Assembly (NCBI GenBank): GCA_016648135.1
Contig: JADDOH010023013.1
Span: forward strand, 124,001-188,000
Length of the DNA stretch: 64,000 nt
Source: Agrypnia vestita
Taxonomy: Eukaryota; Arthropoda; Insecta; Trichoptera; Phryganeidae
Direction: 5' to 3'
Within the stretch, counting starts at the first letter, position 1, and the number at the start of each line of letters is the position of its first letter. The translations under genes were made by a program, and so were the position numbers. Positions 22,511-34,246 of the stretch are shown here, in pieces. The notes under the pieces were generated by a model that was given only the letters and a program-made list of their open reading frames with translations, was not told where the DNA came from and searched no databases.

Positions 22511-24939
22511 CCCCTTCCTTGGCACGGCGTCTTTGAAGAGTTTTTTTATCCGAATATTAAGCGAATTGTTTTTCGCCTCGTAAACTGCCCGATAAAAAAA
22601 TAATGTACCTACTTTTCGTATCCAGTTTCGTGGTTGTTACGTTGCCGCGTCTTACAGGACAGCCATTTCTTCGATGCTTAATTAATTGATATCTTACATA
22701 ATAAAGCGATCGGAATGCATTAAATCAAATATGGCAGAACATTATATACATACATGATTTTATATTCGAGTCAACTCGAGAAAGAAGAAATTGATATTAA
22801 TATTTTCTTTTACCAATTTTATTTTTTCTGCAAGTATATTTTTGACGTTTATTTTCCGGGTTAAGGTGTGTACGGTTGGAGATGTGCCGACTCGAATACG
22901 TACTAGCAGTGGGTGGTGTGATTCGGCCGATCGACCCGGCTCACCCGCTCGCGCGCAATGGGCCGGCTCGATTTGAACCGTTTCACTTTGAGCCGGTTGC
23001 CTCTTTGAGCGGAGTGAGTCGCGGATGTTTTGAGCGGTTGAACAAGGAATCTTTCGAACAAACAATTGGATGACAGATGCCTTGTTTGCTAGACGCGCGC
23101 GGAATATGTACTTTCTCGTGAATCATGTTTCACAATTGTCGGATATACTATGCGTGTGAATAACGTTAATTAAAACATAATCAATCTTTTTGTGTGATCA
23201 TTTACATTTATTTTGGCATTCGATTGATGTCCTTCAATTGAATAGAAGAGCCGTTTGAACAAAAAAGTTATAAATTTTCATCAAGGTTATTTTTCTGCTT
23301 AAATGATATTTGCAGGCTTTAAAATAAATAAAAATTGTATGCCATAAGACGGAGACGCACTAAAAATCACCCTTTATTGTAATTCTACACAATATTTAAA
23401 ACCAAGGTAATTAATATCATTTGTAGTTGCGTGTTTGTAAATTGCAGTGTTTCGTTAATATCATATTAGTAGGCACATTAAATCTATTACTTCAAATATT
23501 CGATTATAATATTAATAATATAAAATGTACAACAGCCAAGATGTGTCAATTATTATTTACAACAGTAAATATTATTATCTTAAATATCTTTTAAGTATTA
23601 ATTGAATTATATTGTACCTATTGGGTCAATATAATTTATCTGAAAATTGTCAATTTCGAAACAAATGTTTTGATAATCATTATTATACCATTAAAAATTG
23701 AGTTGTTTTATAACCGAGCACCTTTCTAATAACGATTTAATCTGTGACGTCTTATTCTATGCGTATTTTCTATCGTTTTCTTGTTTCGATTTTCATAAAT
23801 TAGTGAGCTAATCGATGCGAATATTTAAAACTATGTTTGTAAATATAGTGATATAGTGATGTGACTGTGAAAGCGACTGTGACTATTATGCGATTTATAT
23901 TCTGATGTGTGGTAGTGCGTAACCTGTGTATTCACTTATATTATTTTGATGCATGCGTACTCAGTAAGGTTTGTTACGCAATACATAACGTGTCTACATT
24001 ATTATTGCTCCAAAAACGACGCACATACTTTGCATGCAGTGCGCAACATTTCAACAATGGATGACAGCCAATCGCAGACATGAATGGCCGCGTAGTACAC
24101 AGGTACTATTGGCAGCACAGCGACTAATTTAATATAATTGTTTTACTAATTGAGTGTTAGCTGAACTCGCCTATTCCGTACTCGTCAACTCGAGTAGCAA
24201 GTACCAGGCACCTACTCCTGAAAGAGGCGCATGATGTCGTATATTATGCACTCTGACTGAATATTGAGAAATACAAATAAAAACCGAAAGAAGTGACTGT
24301 ATCCTCGTTGCGTAACCCGCTCCAAGCATCCTTCTCGAAAAAGATGCACGCGACGATATAATTGTTAATGTGTTATGCAGATGGCGTCCGCCTCAACTCC
24401 TGAAAGAGTTTGGGGCCAGCGGTAACTCGCGGCGCGCGGGAAGTGTCCTCTAGGAGGACTACCAACTAGACGAGTGCGATTTTATCGCGATCCAATTTTG
24501 CATAACGCGGTGGCTTTTTGGTCATCGTCCATTTTGGAACGACGACCGAGTCGTGTTAAGAAACCGATATTAATATAGGTGTCGTTTCACCCGGTAAATA
24601 CAAGTTTTATTCCGTCTCGCGACATTAAGCTGAATAATTCATTGCGCGGCAATTTTAGCGCAGGTACTGACAATCTTCCTTAATAGATTTCCTTCCCATA
24701 TTTTGGACGGTGTTTCGATAATTTTTTCTAATAATTATAATTTATGCACAATGCATATTTTTTGTTCTTCCTTTTAATTTGAGGCACGTAGAGACAAGAT
24801 TGGCATTGACCATCAGCTTCAATTGTTGGCAGTCATGAAATAAAAGTTGTAATTCAATCATTTTGTCATCAAGATCGATATTTTAAACCGATTTTTATTT
24901 TTATTTTTTTAAAAACAAGTTTCTAAAAAAAATATTTAT
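22511..24939. other. No gene seen
   Basis: Mostly A/T-rich. A CpG-rich patch at about 22900-23010 has overlapping frames on both strands without domains. Short stretches near 24190-24420 repeat the phrase ACTCCTGAAAGAG twice (about 24214 and 24397). No element was identified. Confidence 0.45.
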
Positions 24940-24944
24940 TTATG

Positions 24945-25245
24945 GTTTTTGTGTTTAATTTGTAGAACTCCATATTTATTTTTAGCGAAATTTAAAATAA
25001 ATTAAATTTTAATAAATATTATTGTTAAGTTCTACGGCTAAAGTATTTTTAGCTGTCACAGCTGTTTCGGCTTGTAAGGCCATTATCAAACAATGAATAT
25101 ACCACGTATAACCGACTTATTTATACAATTTTAAGTTACCCCTTCCCCTTTAGAGTAATTAGATATTTGTGGTGAAGCCCTGTATAATAATATTTATTAA
25201 AATTTAATTTATTTTAAATTTCGCTAAAAATAAAAAAATTGTAAA
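24945..25245. mobile_element. Foldback repeat family Y, copy 1
   Basis: Arms of about 48 bp are inverted: AGCGAAATTTAAAATAAATT with TTTTAATAAATATTATT on the left (about 24985-25025), and the reverse complement at about 25183-25232. Outside the left arm lies GGTTTTTGTGTTTAATTTG plus TAGAACTCCAT, which recurs at the right end of the copy at 59505-59745. The centre holds a CCGAAAC hairpin (minus strand TTTGATAATGGCC, loop, GCCGAAACAGC) resembling a decayed hammerhead. No coding sequence is present. Confidence 0.7.
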
Positions 25246-25859
25246 AAAGAATATTTTCGTAATGAATTAGGCCATTTTTGTTTTGGACACTGCCGGTTTT
25301 AAAGTAAATGTTTGAAATTAGAAAAAAAAAAATATTTTGAAAGACGTGAACACCGTCGCGGCACTTACAAAACTGATTCTATCACTTTAACGCTATTTTA
25401 TGGACACAGCCTATTTTATTTCAACATTTATTAAATTATTAATTTTGGTTCATTTACTTATGTACGCTTATTCCTGAAGGACGTTGTCTTTATTTTTTCT
25501 GGGCGGCCAATTGTGCATCCAAATAAAATGTACAAGTATTCATTCATTCCTAGCGGTTAAGCAATCGACAATCGCCGATAATGTTTTCTGTATAATGTAT
25601 TTAATAAAACTTTGAAGCTCAGATAAACGCGACCGATTTTAAAGCCAGAGCGGAGATTTGAAAAATGAATATTCTTTTCATAAAATGCTCATAAAACATA
25701 TAAACGTGGTTTCAAAATCTATTGTTAATTTGTTGTCAAATTGAATATTAAATGACATTTATATTCTGTTAAACATATTAAAGATTCCAATTCCCAATTC
25801 CACGCGGTTCTTCTGTCATATTTTGAAGGCTGCGACTTGTATCCACACTGAAATAGAAC

Positions 25860-26275
25860 TTTTTTACTTCCTTTCTTTTAACTCGTAGCGTCTGCTTGCT
25901 TGTCTGTCGAAAACTCTTTGGATCGATTTTTAACCCTTTTCCCGTGATCCAATCGAGCTGAAACTTTGCAGGCAGACTCGTGGCGACGATAAGAATAATC
26001 TAACAAATTTTCTTTTCAAAAAATTAATAATTTTCGCATAATTTTGGATTTTTCTAAATTTTTTATTACTCCCTTTCGTAGCGTCGCCCGACACAAGCCC
26101 AACGCGTGGGGTAAGCGCCAAACCTGTTTCAACTAGTAAATGAGAAAGGGAGTATAATAAAAACTTGGTTTTTATGGGTTAGTTTTTCAGTATAATAAAT
26201 GAGAGTAATGTAATGAGAAAGGGAGTATAATAAAACCTTGGTTTTTATGGGTTAGTTTTTCATAAAAATATTGTT
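25860..26275 (-). repeat. Dispersed repeat family X, copy 2, with internal tandem duplication
   Basis: On the minus strand this copy has the same ordered blocks as 12421-12760 and 63168-63412. Its end is duplicated: two units containing TGAGAAAGGGAGTATAATAA and TTGGTTTTTATGGGTTAG start at 26141 and 26214 (period 73 bp) and are nearly identical. The 63-codon minus frame inside (25930-26121) is not considered a gene. Confidence 0.7.
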
Positions 26276-26409
26276 ACAGTTACATTAAATAATCTTATAC
26301 ATGAAGCGAGAACGTCAAAAATTTCGGTAAAAGGTTTGACATGTAGCGCGCATGCGTCTGGTGGCAGAGCTTCTAGTGGCTAGAATAAAAAAATAAGTGC
26401 CGGGATGCA

Positions 26410-26525
26410 AATATTATTTTAGTATCAATAATTTAACGTGTATAAATAAATATTAAATACATTGTTTTAAGTGACCTAAGTAATAAATATCGTGTATAAT
26501 ATTTCTACACACTAGAAATTATCTG
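26410..26525 (+). repeat. Dispersed repeat family Z, copy 1
   Basis: A block of about 100 bp containing CGTGTATAAATAA, AAGTGACC, AATAAAT and GTATAATATTTCTACA in that order recurs at 33150-33245. It is A/T-rich and non-coding. Confidence 0.5.
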
Positions 26526-26810
26526 TACGTATTTTAAACAATCTGTACATCTCGTTATTTTATATCTGTTTTTTGATAAAGGCAGGGTGCACACTACATA
26601 ATCGTTTTTGGATCAATTATAATACAGATAAATAAGGATAAAGATTTTACAAGACTGCTGTCCGAATATAAAGAAGAAAAGCTAGCAAGTAGACCGAGAC
26701 TTGCCGATGCATATTGATGTTTTTCCGAGTAAACAGCATTTTCAGAATATTTTGAGTTTGTTCAAATCTTTCAGAACAGTGCTGGATTTATGTCACAGAG
26801 ACATTATTAA

Positions 26811-27244
26811 TCAATTAATGTATATTATAGATATCTCACAGAGACGAAACTGTATTTCTTATGGGAAAGTAGGTGTAGAAGTCATTTGGGTGTACATGGG
26901 ACTTATGACCTACCTTATGGTTGGCTTAAGTGATCACTTTACACAATGTAACATTCGCCATTTCCACCCATGATAGAATATACCATGCTTACTAATTTTT
27001 TGGAAGTTGTATATATGTTCAAATTGTGTGACAAGCATTCACATATGAGTTGTAACCGCCTTTCCATGCGGCCTGTACAAAGCCATTTTCATTCCCCTAA
27101 ATCCCCACAGATGTCGCTAATTATTTTAATATCGTTAATGTCGCTGATGAGAAAATCTACAAATCCCAAATGACTTCTATACCTACTTTCCCATAAGAAA
27201 TACAGTTTCGTCTCTGTGGGATATCTATAATATACATTAATTGA
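26811..27244. mobile_element. Near-perfect 80-bp inverted repeat pair
   Basis: The arm 26811-26890 is the reverse complement of 27165-27244 with two mismatches over 80 bp by eye. The 274-bp spacer has no domain. Similar open frames arise on each arm only because they are inverted copies. The low divergence points to a recent inverted duplication or foldback insertion. A transcript through it would form a long duplex. Confidence 0.85.
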
Positions 27245-27737
27245 TCATTTTGTACTAAGCGGCGACAAAATCCATGGATGTGGAAGCCGGCTCGGCCAGC
27301 TCCGCTCTCGGATGGCTCACCACTCACCAGCAGCTTAGTATGCGGCGCCGGGGGTGCTCGGCTGATTAGGTTATCCCCAACGGACACATCCTCGCCCGTA
27401 CAAGGTCGCGCGGCCTTTCTAATGCCGCCTGCGGGCTCATCGCGCGTTTCGTTTCGATGCATATTTTAGGCACAGTGGACGCACAGTTCCAAACATTATC
27501 GTTGCTCGATCAACACTTCCCGAGTTTTGCGGGATTTCATTTCGTATTCTCGAAATGTTCGAAACCATTGACGAATCTGACGGACGCTAAATAGTTTTAT
27601 GGATAAGGGCATAAGGTTTTTGTTGTACAGTTCGACGCCAAAACGGGACGCAGGATATAAAAAAATTCATTATTCGTTGCGCAATTTTATAATACTGTAC
27701 ATAAAAGTGTGAATTTTCCAATCATTGGTCAATCATA
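27245..27737. other. No gene seen; CpG-rich patch
   Basis: About 27280-27460 is GC/CpG-rich with opposing open frames (63 and 101 codons) and no domain. The rest is A/T-rich. Confidence 0.4.
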
Positions 27738-28234
27738 TACGTGTGTACCAGAGCTAGCAGCAGAAACTTTGCCGGTAGATAACAGCCTATTTTATGAGTT
27801 TAAAATGTTCAAGCAATCATGACCTAACATCAATAGTTATGGAGATATGCGATATCAAAGTTTGCGTTTTTTTTCAACATTTCTGACTTATTTTTTACAG
27901 AAAGTTGAACTATCATTACAATAACTTATATCGAGTATGAAAAATTCATGTGCTTCAACACAACTTAAATAAAATGATAAAAACCTTGTAAAAATAAACT
28001 TTCGACTTGTATTAGAGCGAATGAATTTTTCATCATCGATATAAGTTACTGTAATGATAGTTCAACTTTTTGAAAAAAATAAGCCAGAAATATTGAAAAA
28101 AAAATGTTATCTTTGATATTACGTATCTCCATAACTATTGATGTTAGGTCATGGTTGCTTGAACATTTTAGACTCATAACATAGTCAGGAATCTACCGGC
28201 AAATTTTCTGCTGCTAGCTCTGGTACACCCTGTA
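27738..28234. mobile_element. Foldback (long-TIR) MITE, copy 2
   Basis: The left end GTGTACCAGAGCTAGCAGC is mirrored by GCTGCTAGCTCTGGTACAC at 28210-28228. Inverted similarity extends about 210 bp inward on each side, including TCAATAGTTATGGAGATA and GTTGAACTATCATTACA. Outside the right arm the end reads CCTGTA (TACAGGGTGTACC on the other strand). No transposase is present. The interior blocks match the element at 9760-10263, so the two are family members. Confidence 0.8.
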
Positions 28235-29043
28235 CAACGATCGCTATCGCTATCTACTGCATGTAACTGTTTGTTTGATCCTTTGTTCACGTAAGCAAGT
28301 GTGGCCCGCGCGAGCAGTCTCCGTGTCCGGTCGTCCGTTTTTAAGTGTAGTTTAAATAATGACACCATTCGGGCTGTCGATAGTCGCGATGAAGTGAATG
28401 TTCTTCATTAGGGCCGCGCGAGAGACGAGCTCTGAGAGACGCGACGGTCCTCTGGGACATCAATTATAATTGGTTCCCGTCAACTCGTTAAAATTAAAAA
28501 GTCTCGAGCGGGGGACTCACTCATATTTCGCGTACTTTTTCAATTTTTTTGTTAAAAATGTGTTCCCTGTTCCATCCAGTTTTGATTAATTATTTACTCA
28601 ATCAATGGCTTTGATTCAAACATAGTAAAATATTCGAGAAATTCACTATAATTAGTATAATTGACTAGGAGTAATTAATTATTACTGCTCTTGTCACTTG
28701 TTAACTTCAATATTAACTTTTGCTAGGCAGTGGCCGTTGCGTAGCCACGGCCAGTGTTTCAGTAAACCTTGCTTTCGACATTTAAAATAGTTTTAATTTA
28801 TTATTTAAAAAACCACCACAGTACAACATAACACATAACCCATTTACCGAAAGAATTAGGCAGTCATGCATATTCTTAAAATTGATTAAATTAAAATAAT
28901 AACAAATTTCAAGATGTGGATGATACGTGGCAATAGATTACAATTGTGGATCTCGTCGAGTTAGCGCCGATTATTATAATAATCAGATTTCTTTCAATTA
29001 TGGCCGAACGGTTTGTCTTGAATAAAGTCAACCTAACCTTATT
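28235..29043. other. No gene seen
   Basis: Mixed composition, with a GC-richer part near 28300-28470. No domain-bearing frame and no repeat structure were recognised. Confidence 0.45.
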
Positions 29044-29191
29044 GTTTTCTGATCCAGAATCCAGACAGATCACATTTAAGATGTGACCTTTATAATGTAA
29101 CTGTATCTTGTTTACACGTTTTCTGATCCAGAATCCAGACAGATCACATTTAAGATGTGACCTTTATAATGTAACTGTATCTTGTTTACAC
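29044..29191. repeat. Exact 74-bp tandem duplication
   Basis: Two units, 29044-29117 and 29118-29191, are identical by eye, and the first bases of a third (GTTTTC) follow. Each unit contains the small inverted motif GTCACATC/GATCACATTTAAGATGTGA. Exact identity implies a very recent event or an assembly artefact. Confidence 0.95.
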
Positions 29192-29967
29192 GTTTTCATG
29201 CTCGAAGTTTAAAATTTAAATTAATTAATGAAGTTAATGTGAATTGATGAGACGCATCTCTACTTTTTGAAGTAGTAGTTTAAGTACTTTATAAATATTA
29301 AGATTAAGTAAAATATGTAAGAAATATGCATTGAGATATACCCTTGTGGAGCGCTAACTGTATAATAAAAGAGTGGTGCGGCTGCTTATGGAATATATTC
29401 CTTTCTCTTTCTAGAGTTTTTCATATTAATTTGAAGGGAATTGTCGTCAGCTATTGTAAATAAAAACAAAGAAAATAAAAATGATTTTTTTTTAAAATAC
29501 TAACACACACTTATTTGACTGCCTATTTGTTGGTATAATATAAAAAATGCATACTATTCAAATGTAACACAAAAATCTTTTCATTCGATTTCATATGTAT
29601 GTTCAAGTACTTATATGATAATATTGTTATAAAATCATACAAATTTTAAAATAGAGCCGTATATCAAACATAAATAATGGTCACTATACGCTCACCTTGG
29701 CTATTGATAGAAAAATATGGCATTACCGTACCCGTAACTACCTACAATGGTACTCATTTACTCAATTTAACAAACACTAAAATTTACAAATAATGCAATG
29801 TGAGAGAGACAAATATTATAAAATAGCAAAATTAACTAGATAACACTACTTGGAATTCTAATAATTAAAAAAGAATCAATTAATATACCAAGGAACCATA
29901 TATTATATAAAAATATATTGATTGTGTTATTTGTATGTTATTATCTGCTTATTTTATTTGATTAATT
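29192..29967. other. No gene seen
   Basis: Strongly A/T-rich, with no open frame of note and no element recognised. Confidence 0.5.
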
Positions 29968-30009
29968 ACACCTACATGTTTCGGAATAACCTTTCCATCG
30001 TTAGGATGT
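29968..30009 (-). ncRNA. Hammerhead-like relic
   Basis: The minus strand reads ACATC, CTAACGA, TGG-loop-CC, GAA, ACATGT, A, GGTGT. The outer arms ACATC/GGTGT form a 5-bp stem I with one G-U pair. ACATGT is a self-complementary stem III, as in the palindrome near 37.36 kb. The core has one change from CTGANGA (G5 to A), which should abolish activity. Confidence 0.4.
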
Positions 30010-30312
30010 TGTATAACTGTCAAAATATCAAAATGAATAATGACTTTTGTTTTTTATTTTTCTTAATTATATGAAAATTTATTTTTAAATATTATTGCTG
30101 AAGTTCTTGATTACTCGCAATTATTGGAAAAAAAATTTGAATTGGGCTAGTAGTTAAATTTAATTGATTATTAATAATATTTTGTTTACTATTACATGCT
30201 TTACTAATTTATTATAAATAATTTCTAATAATAAATAATACAATCAACATATTTAAAAAATGTCAATCTATAATATTGCTGAATCAATTGAAAAACAAAA
30301 GATATTATATTA

Positions 30313-31149
30313 GGGTTGATGGGCCGGTTGTGGCCATTACCCCGGTTTTGGCCACTTGGACATTCAAAGGTGTATAAATCAGGATATGAAAATATATTTG
30401 TTATTTTATTTATGCCGATCAATTCTTTAAACTGTGTTTTGTTTTGATAAATAACAGCTGTACCGCCATTTTCTTTCTTTGAGTATCGGTTGAACTTCTT
30501 GGTGACATTCGTTAAAAATGATTAATCATTTATGTTTGTGTTCGTGAATCAATTCAGCCTATTAAATGAAAGTCCTGGGAACATTGTTTGAAGGTTATTT
30601 CATAATTTAGATTATTTCTTAGAAAATAAATGCCACATGGCCACAACTGGCACGGCAATCTTACTTGTGTTCTAGTTTTGGCCATGGACTTGGCCACAAC
30701 TGTCTCACATAGTGCGGAATCTTTTCAAATTGATCTCTCCGGGTATTGTGTGGCATTAAAAGTTACCTCATTCTTTAGCTATAGGCACGACAAGATCATA
30801 AATACAATAAAACTCATAATTTTCCTATAGTTACTTACCTATCTTGTTTTATTTTTATTCTAAATATTAAGAAACTTTATAAAAACTGAAGTGTCCAGAA
30901 CTGGCACAATGACATGGCCAAAAGTAGATAAAAAGTGGCCAGAACAGGCACAACTTGACACATATTAAGTTTGATGTTTCTATTTTAAATTATATTAAAT
31001 TTTATGTATTTTTTTTCTACATTTGCAAAAGAGTAATGAATGTGCTATGTGGGGAAATTTAAAAAAATATTTCTGACTATTTTTGAGTTCGTAGTGATGC
31101 ACAGTTGGCAAAAAATATCTTAAAGTGGCCAAAGCTGGCCCCTCAACCC
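30313..31149. mobile_element. 837-bp non-autonomous TIR element with TA target duplication
   Basis: The left end is GGGTTGATGGGCCGGTTG. The right end, read on the other strand, is GGGTTGAGGGGCCAGCTT, matching over about 22 of the first 26 bases. TA lies immediately outside both ends (30311-30312 and 31150-31151), the mark of Tc1/mariner-like insertion. The interior repeats the phrase TGGCCAnAAnTGGC several times on both sides. A 66-codon frame inside (30630-30830) shows no DDE signature, so the element could not move itself. Confidence 0.75.
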
Positions 31150-31151
31150 TA

Positions 31152-31689
31152 CTATTTATATTAATTATTTATACAAATTTATTGTGAATCAGAACCGAAA
31201 TGTCCACTGCATAAATACGAACTTTTGGTTGACTAGAAGTTTTTTCGGCGCGTCACACGAATCGATTTTTCCAAAAAATCTGGTCTTTGAAGAGAAAATC
31301 TGAAAATTGTATAATCATAATCAGTTAAATGGCAAAAATAATCTGTAAAATCCTCTAAAAAAACAATCTCTCCTTGACACAAAAGGTTATGAACGAAAAA
31401 TGACTATATTTTATAAAATGATATTTTAGCATTCATAAACACTGCAAGATTGAACCATTTTTGGTAAAAATAACAATTATGACTGTTAAAATTTCAAAAC
31501 AATCACAAAAGTTACGCTTTCTACGAAGCGGAGACCGTAAAAAAGGCGCCAATACCTGTATTGGTTAGTTTACTGGCCGCACAGAACGCAGCCAACACTC
31601 CCCGTGTGGTACATCTGAATGGAAGTATGAATCACAGAAGCGGAGTAAACAGAATGCAGGTACTGGAAATGTACCTTCGCCTCTCCGCG
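31152..31689. other. No gene seen
   Basis: A/T-rich sequence without a recognised frame or repeat. Confidence 0.5.
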
Positions 31690-31990
31690 CGTCCTAGGAG
31701 GTAAAAATAATAATTGCCGCGGCCCAGACGCGGAAACGGTAACACGCTGTAGCCTAAACACGCCTCGGCGGCCATATTTAAATTTAAACCGGCCAAAACG
31801 CGGGGCGTGATTGTGGGTGACGTCACGACCGCATTCGTCCGCTGTCTGCCGTCCGCTGTCTCGTGTCTAGCGTCTCGTGTCTGGTGTCTGGTGTCTGGTG
31901 TCTAGGTGTCACCTCGTCTGCGGCCGCTACCTGCTGATGCTGGCTGCTGGTCTCGCGCCCCTGCCCGACGCGTGAAGGATAAATCGGATA
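31690..31990. promoter_or_regulatory. CpG-rich patch with CRE and GTGTCTG minisatellite
   Basis: A perfect TGACGTCA lies at 31818-31825. From about 31843 to 31905 a 7-bp unit (GTGTCTG/GTGTCTC) repeats about eight times. The patch is CpG-rich and followed by a 107-codon plus frame (31906-32229) with no recognised domain. A promoter with a 5' exon is possible. Equally, the patch may be an unstable GC-rich repeat. Confidence 0.3.
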
Positions 31991-32229
31991 AAGACTCTTT
32001 CAACAACGGTCCCCAGTTAGATTATCCGTCTCTCAGAAATATCCCGAGCTTAACCATCTCCTCTTTAGGAAACATTGACGGCGAACAATGCAGCTGCGAG
32101 GAAGTACTTGCTTTAGTTTCCAGAGGTCGTAATATTTTGGCTTTATTAATATGTTCGAGCCAGCCGAATGCGTTTCTATGTTTCGCCAATTCTTTATATT
32201 ATTTCGTTGTATTATTTAACCCAAACTAA

Positions 32230-33149
32230 AAATCCATTTTCTTGCCTATTTCCCTTATTGGCTACTTGTTACTTCATTTATTTGACACAATTTTGATGTG
32301 ATAAAAATATTTTTCCAGCAGTATATTTGAATAAATTTTTGCCAAGTTCATACAATAATCACAGTAACACCTGCAAATGGAAGGCGTGTTAGTTGTTCTC
32401 ACAGAGTATATTATTGTTCAGAGTTGAACTAAACCCCTTCTTTAGGGATGTTTCATTTAAGACACATTTATAATGTACCTAATTATAGTGTTTACTAGTA
32501 GTCGGGCTTGCTGCTAGGCCCTGCAGGCAGCTGTGGTATTGCGTTGGTGTGGTGTGACTAGGCCGAGTGGGGTGGCTTAGATACTGTAATAAAGATTATA
32601 AAATTAATATTATTTCCATTATTGGCTTCTAAACCTCAAAAACATGTTTTCAAAATCTATGGTCAATTTGACATTCTTTGCTAAATAATCATGTTCAAAT
32701 TCCTGTATTCTCGCCATATGCAAAATGATAAAAACCTTTTTGCTTCTAATCTCTTGAAATGAAGCTTAGATTTTATACCCACATATTATCAAGAATTTAT
32801 TCTTTCTGCATTCACTCTTTGCGTAATATGTACTATCTCACGCTCCTCTTCAGTCGTGTGTAGCATTGCCTAAATAGATGACATTTACGTAAACATAATT
32901 TGGGAAAAAATTTATTCAAAATATATATCTCGTAATATTCCATTCAAAAATATTATCATATTACTCGGATTTTAATATATGGTGATATTCTGTTACATAA
33001 CAATTTAATTTCGGTTGTTTTTTCAAAATGTACGATTACATAAAAGTCAATAAAGTAAAACTTACATCGTGCGTTTTTGAGATTATATTTGACAATTTAG
33101 CGTAACGAGCAGCGTAAGTAGCGGATTCACAGATTGTTTTAAAATACTA
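32230..33149. other. No gene seen
   Basis: A/T-rich, no domain-bearing frame. Confidence 0.5.
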
Positions 33150-33245
33150 TATAAATTAATAAACGTGTATAAATAATAATTACATTATTTTTATAAGTGA
33201 CCCGATAAATAAATTATTTGTATAATATTTCTACATAGAACATAG
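33150..33245 (+). repeat. Dispersed repeat family Z, copy 2
   Basis: It matches 26410-26525 in block order: ACGTGTATAAATAA, AAGTGACC, ATAAATAAAT, GTATAATATTTCTACA. Confidence 0.5.
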
Positions 33246-33690
33246 AAATTTAATTTTTAGTGGTAGTAAATTTAATTAGTAATGATACAAAAGTATTGTA
33301 TATAAAAATGATAAAATGTTATTAATTTTATTCCTATTCATTTACTGGACATATTTGAAAGATTAGATTCAGTTTCTTATATTCCAGCATACTTTTATCT
33401 CTTACCCGGACTTTGAAAAGAAATATTATGCGACATTGTGATACAAAATGGAGCATCAAGTGGGATAAAACATAAAAATTACTATCTTTGTGGTATTTTT
33501 AAAAACAAATATAATGCGACGGAAACTCATTTGTATTCGAGAATCAAAACACTGCTGATTAGACAATCAGAAGTATTTTTTATATTACAGAGCAGTGGAC
33601 ACTGTTTTATCATATTTGTATTGAACTTGACGACTCGCCTTATTGCAACATTTTGCGCGCATTACTGCCTATTGGATTACTCATCGGAGA

Positions 33691-33710
33691 TTTTTTGTTT
33701 TCAGGTGAGA
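33691..33710 (+). promoter_or_regulatory. Juxtaposed 3'/5' splice-site motif (recursive-splice candidate)
   Basis: TTTTTTGTTTTCAG is followed directly by GTGAGA, with the junction at 33704/33705. This is the form of zero-length recursive splice sites described in long insect introns. Alternatively, it may be an ordinary acceptor or chance. Confidence 0.3.
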
Positions 33711-34246
33711 AATCGATCCAGCCGATTGCTTTGTATCGCCTATGTACCACCCTTAAGCACAAGGGATGACAGTGGATACGGGGGAGAGTATTGTGTATCA
33801 TGCAGTTTCCATTGCAACGAAAAAGGTACTATTTTTTGCCAGATTTATTTCACATATCCAGATTAACAACTCTGATTACTGTGCAGTGTGTTCCTGATTC
33901 CGCGACTCAACTGGGACACAGTGCGCAGTTAACATACTGTTTGTTTACATACATAGCAACAATTTTTCCTACTTATCGAAAATCAATATTACTTTTTCAA
34001 AATGTATTCTCTTTTAAACATATCTTATCTGATGATCATTTTTTTGTATATATTGAATTGTTGTAATTTGTTGAGTGCTAATCTCGTGCATTCATAGAAG
34101 TCTTTGTTTACCTGTCTACTCAATTATAAACATTATCAATATCGTTCTACATCATTCAATATCATTAAATATGTCATTTGTCATGTTGTTGTAACATTAC
34201 ATCCAACCTGTTTGCAGTTCTTAATTAAAGCTTTCTTACTTTTGAA

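Noticed and set aside
27142..27162. CTGATGA followed by GAAAA as another hammerhead
   Set aside because: No stem II between the two core parts.
33438..33866. 142-codon plus-strand frame
   Set aside because: No domain or codon pattern. It is crossed by the splice-like junction at 33704/33705 without a supporting exon structure.
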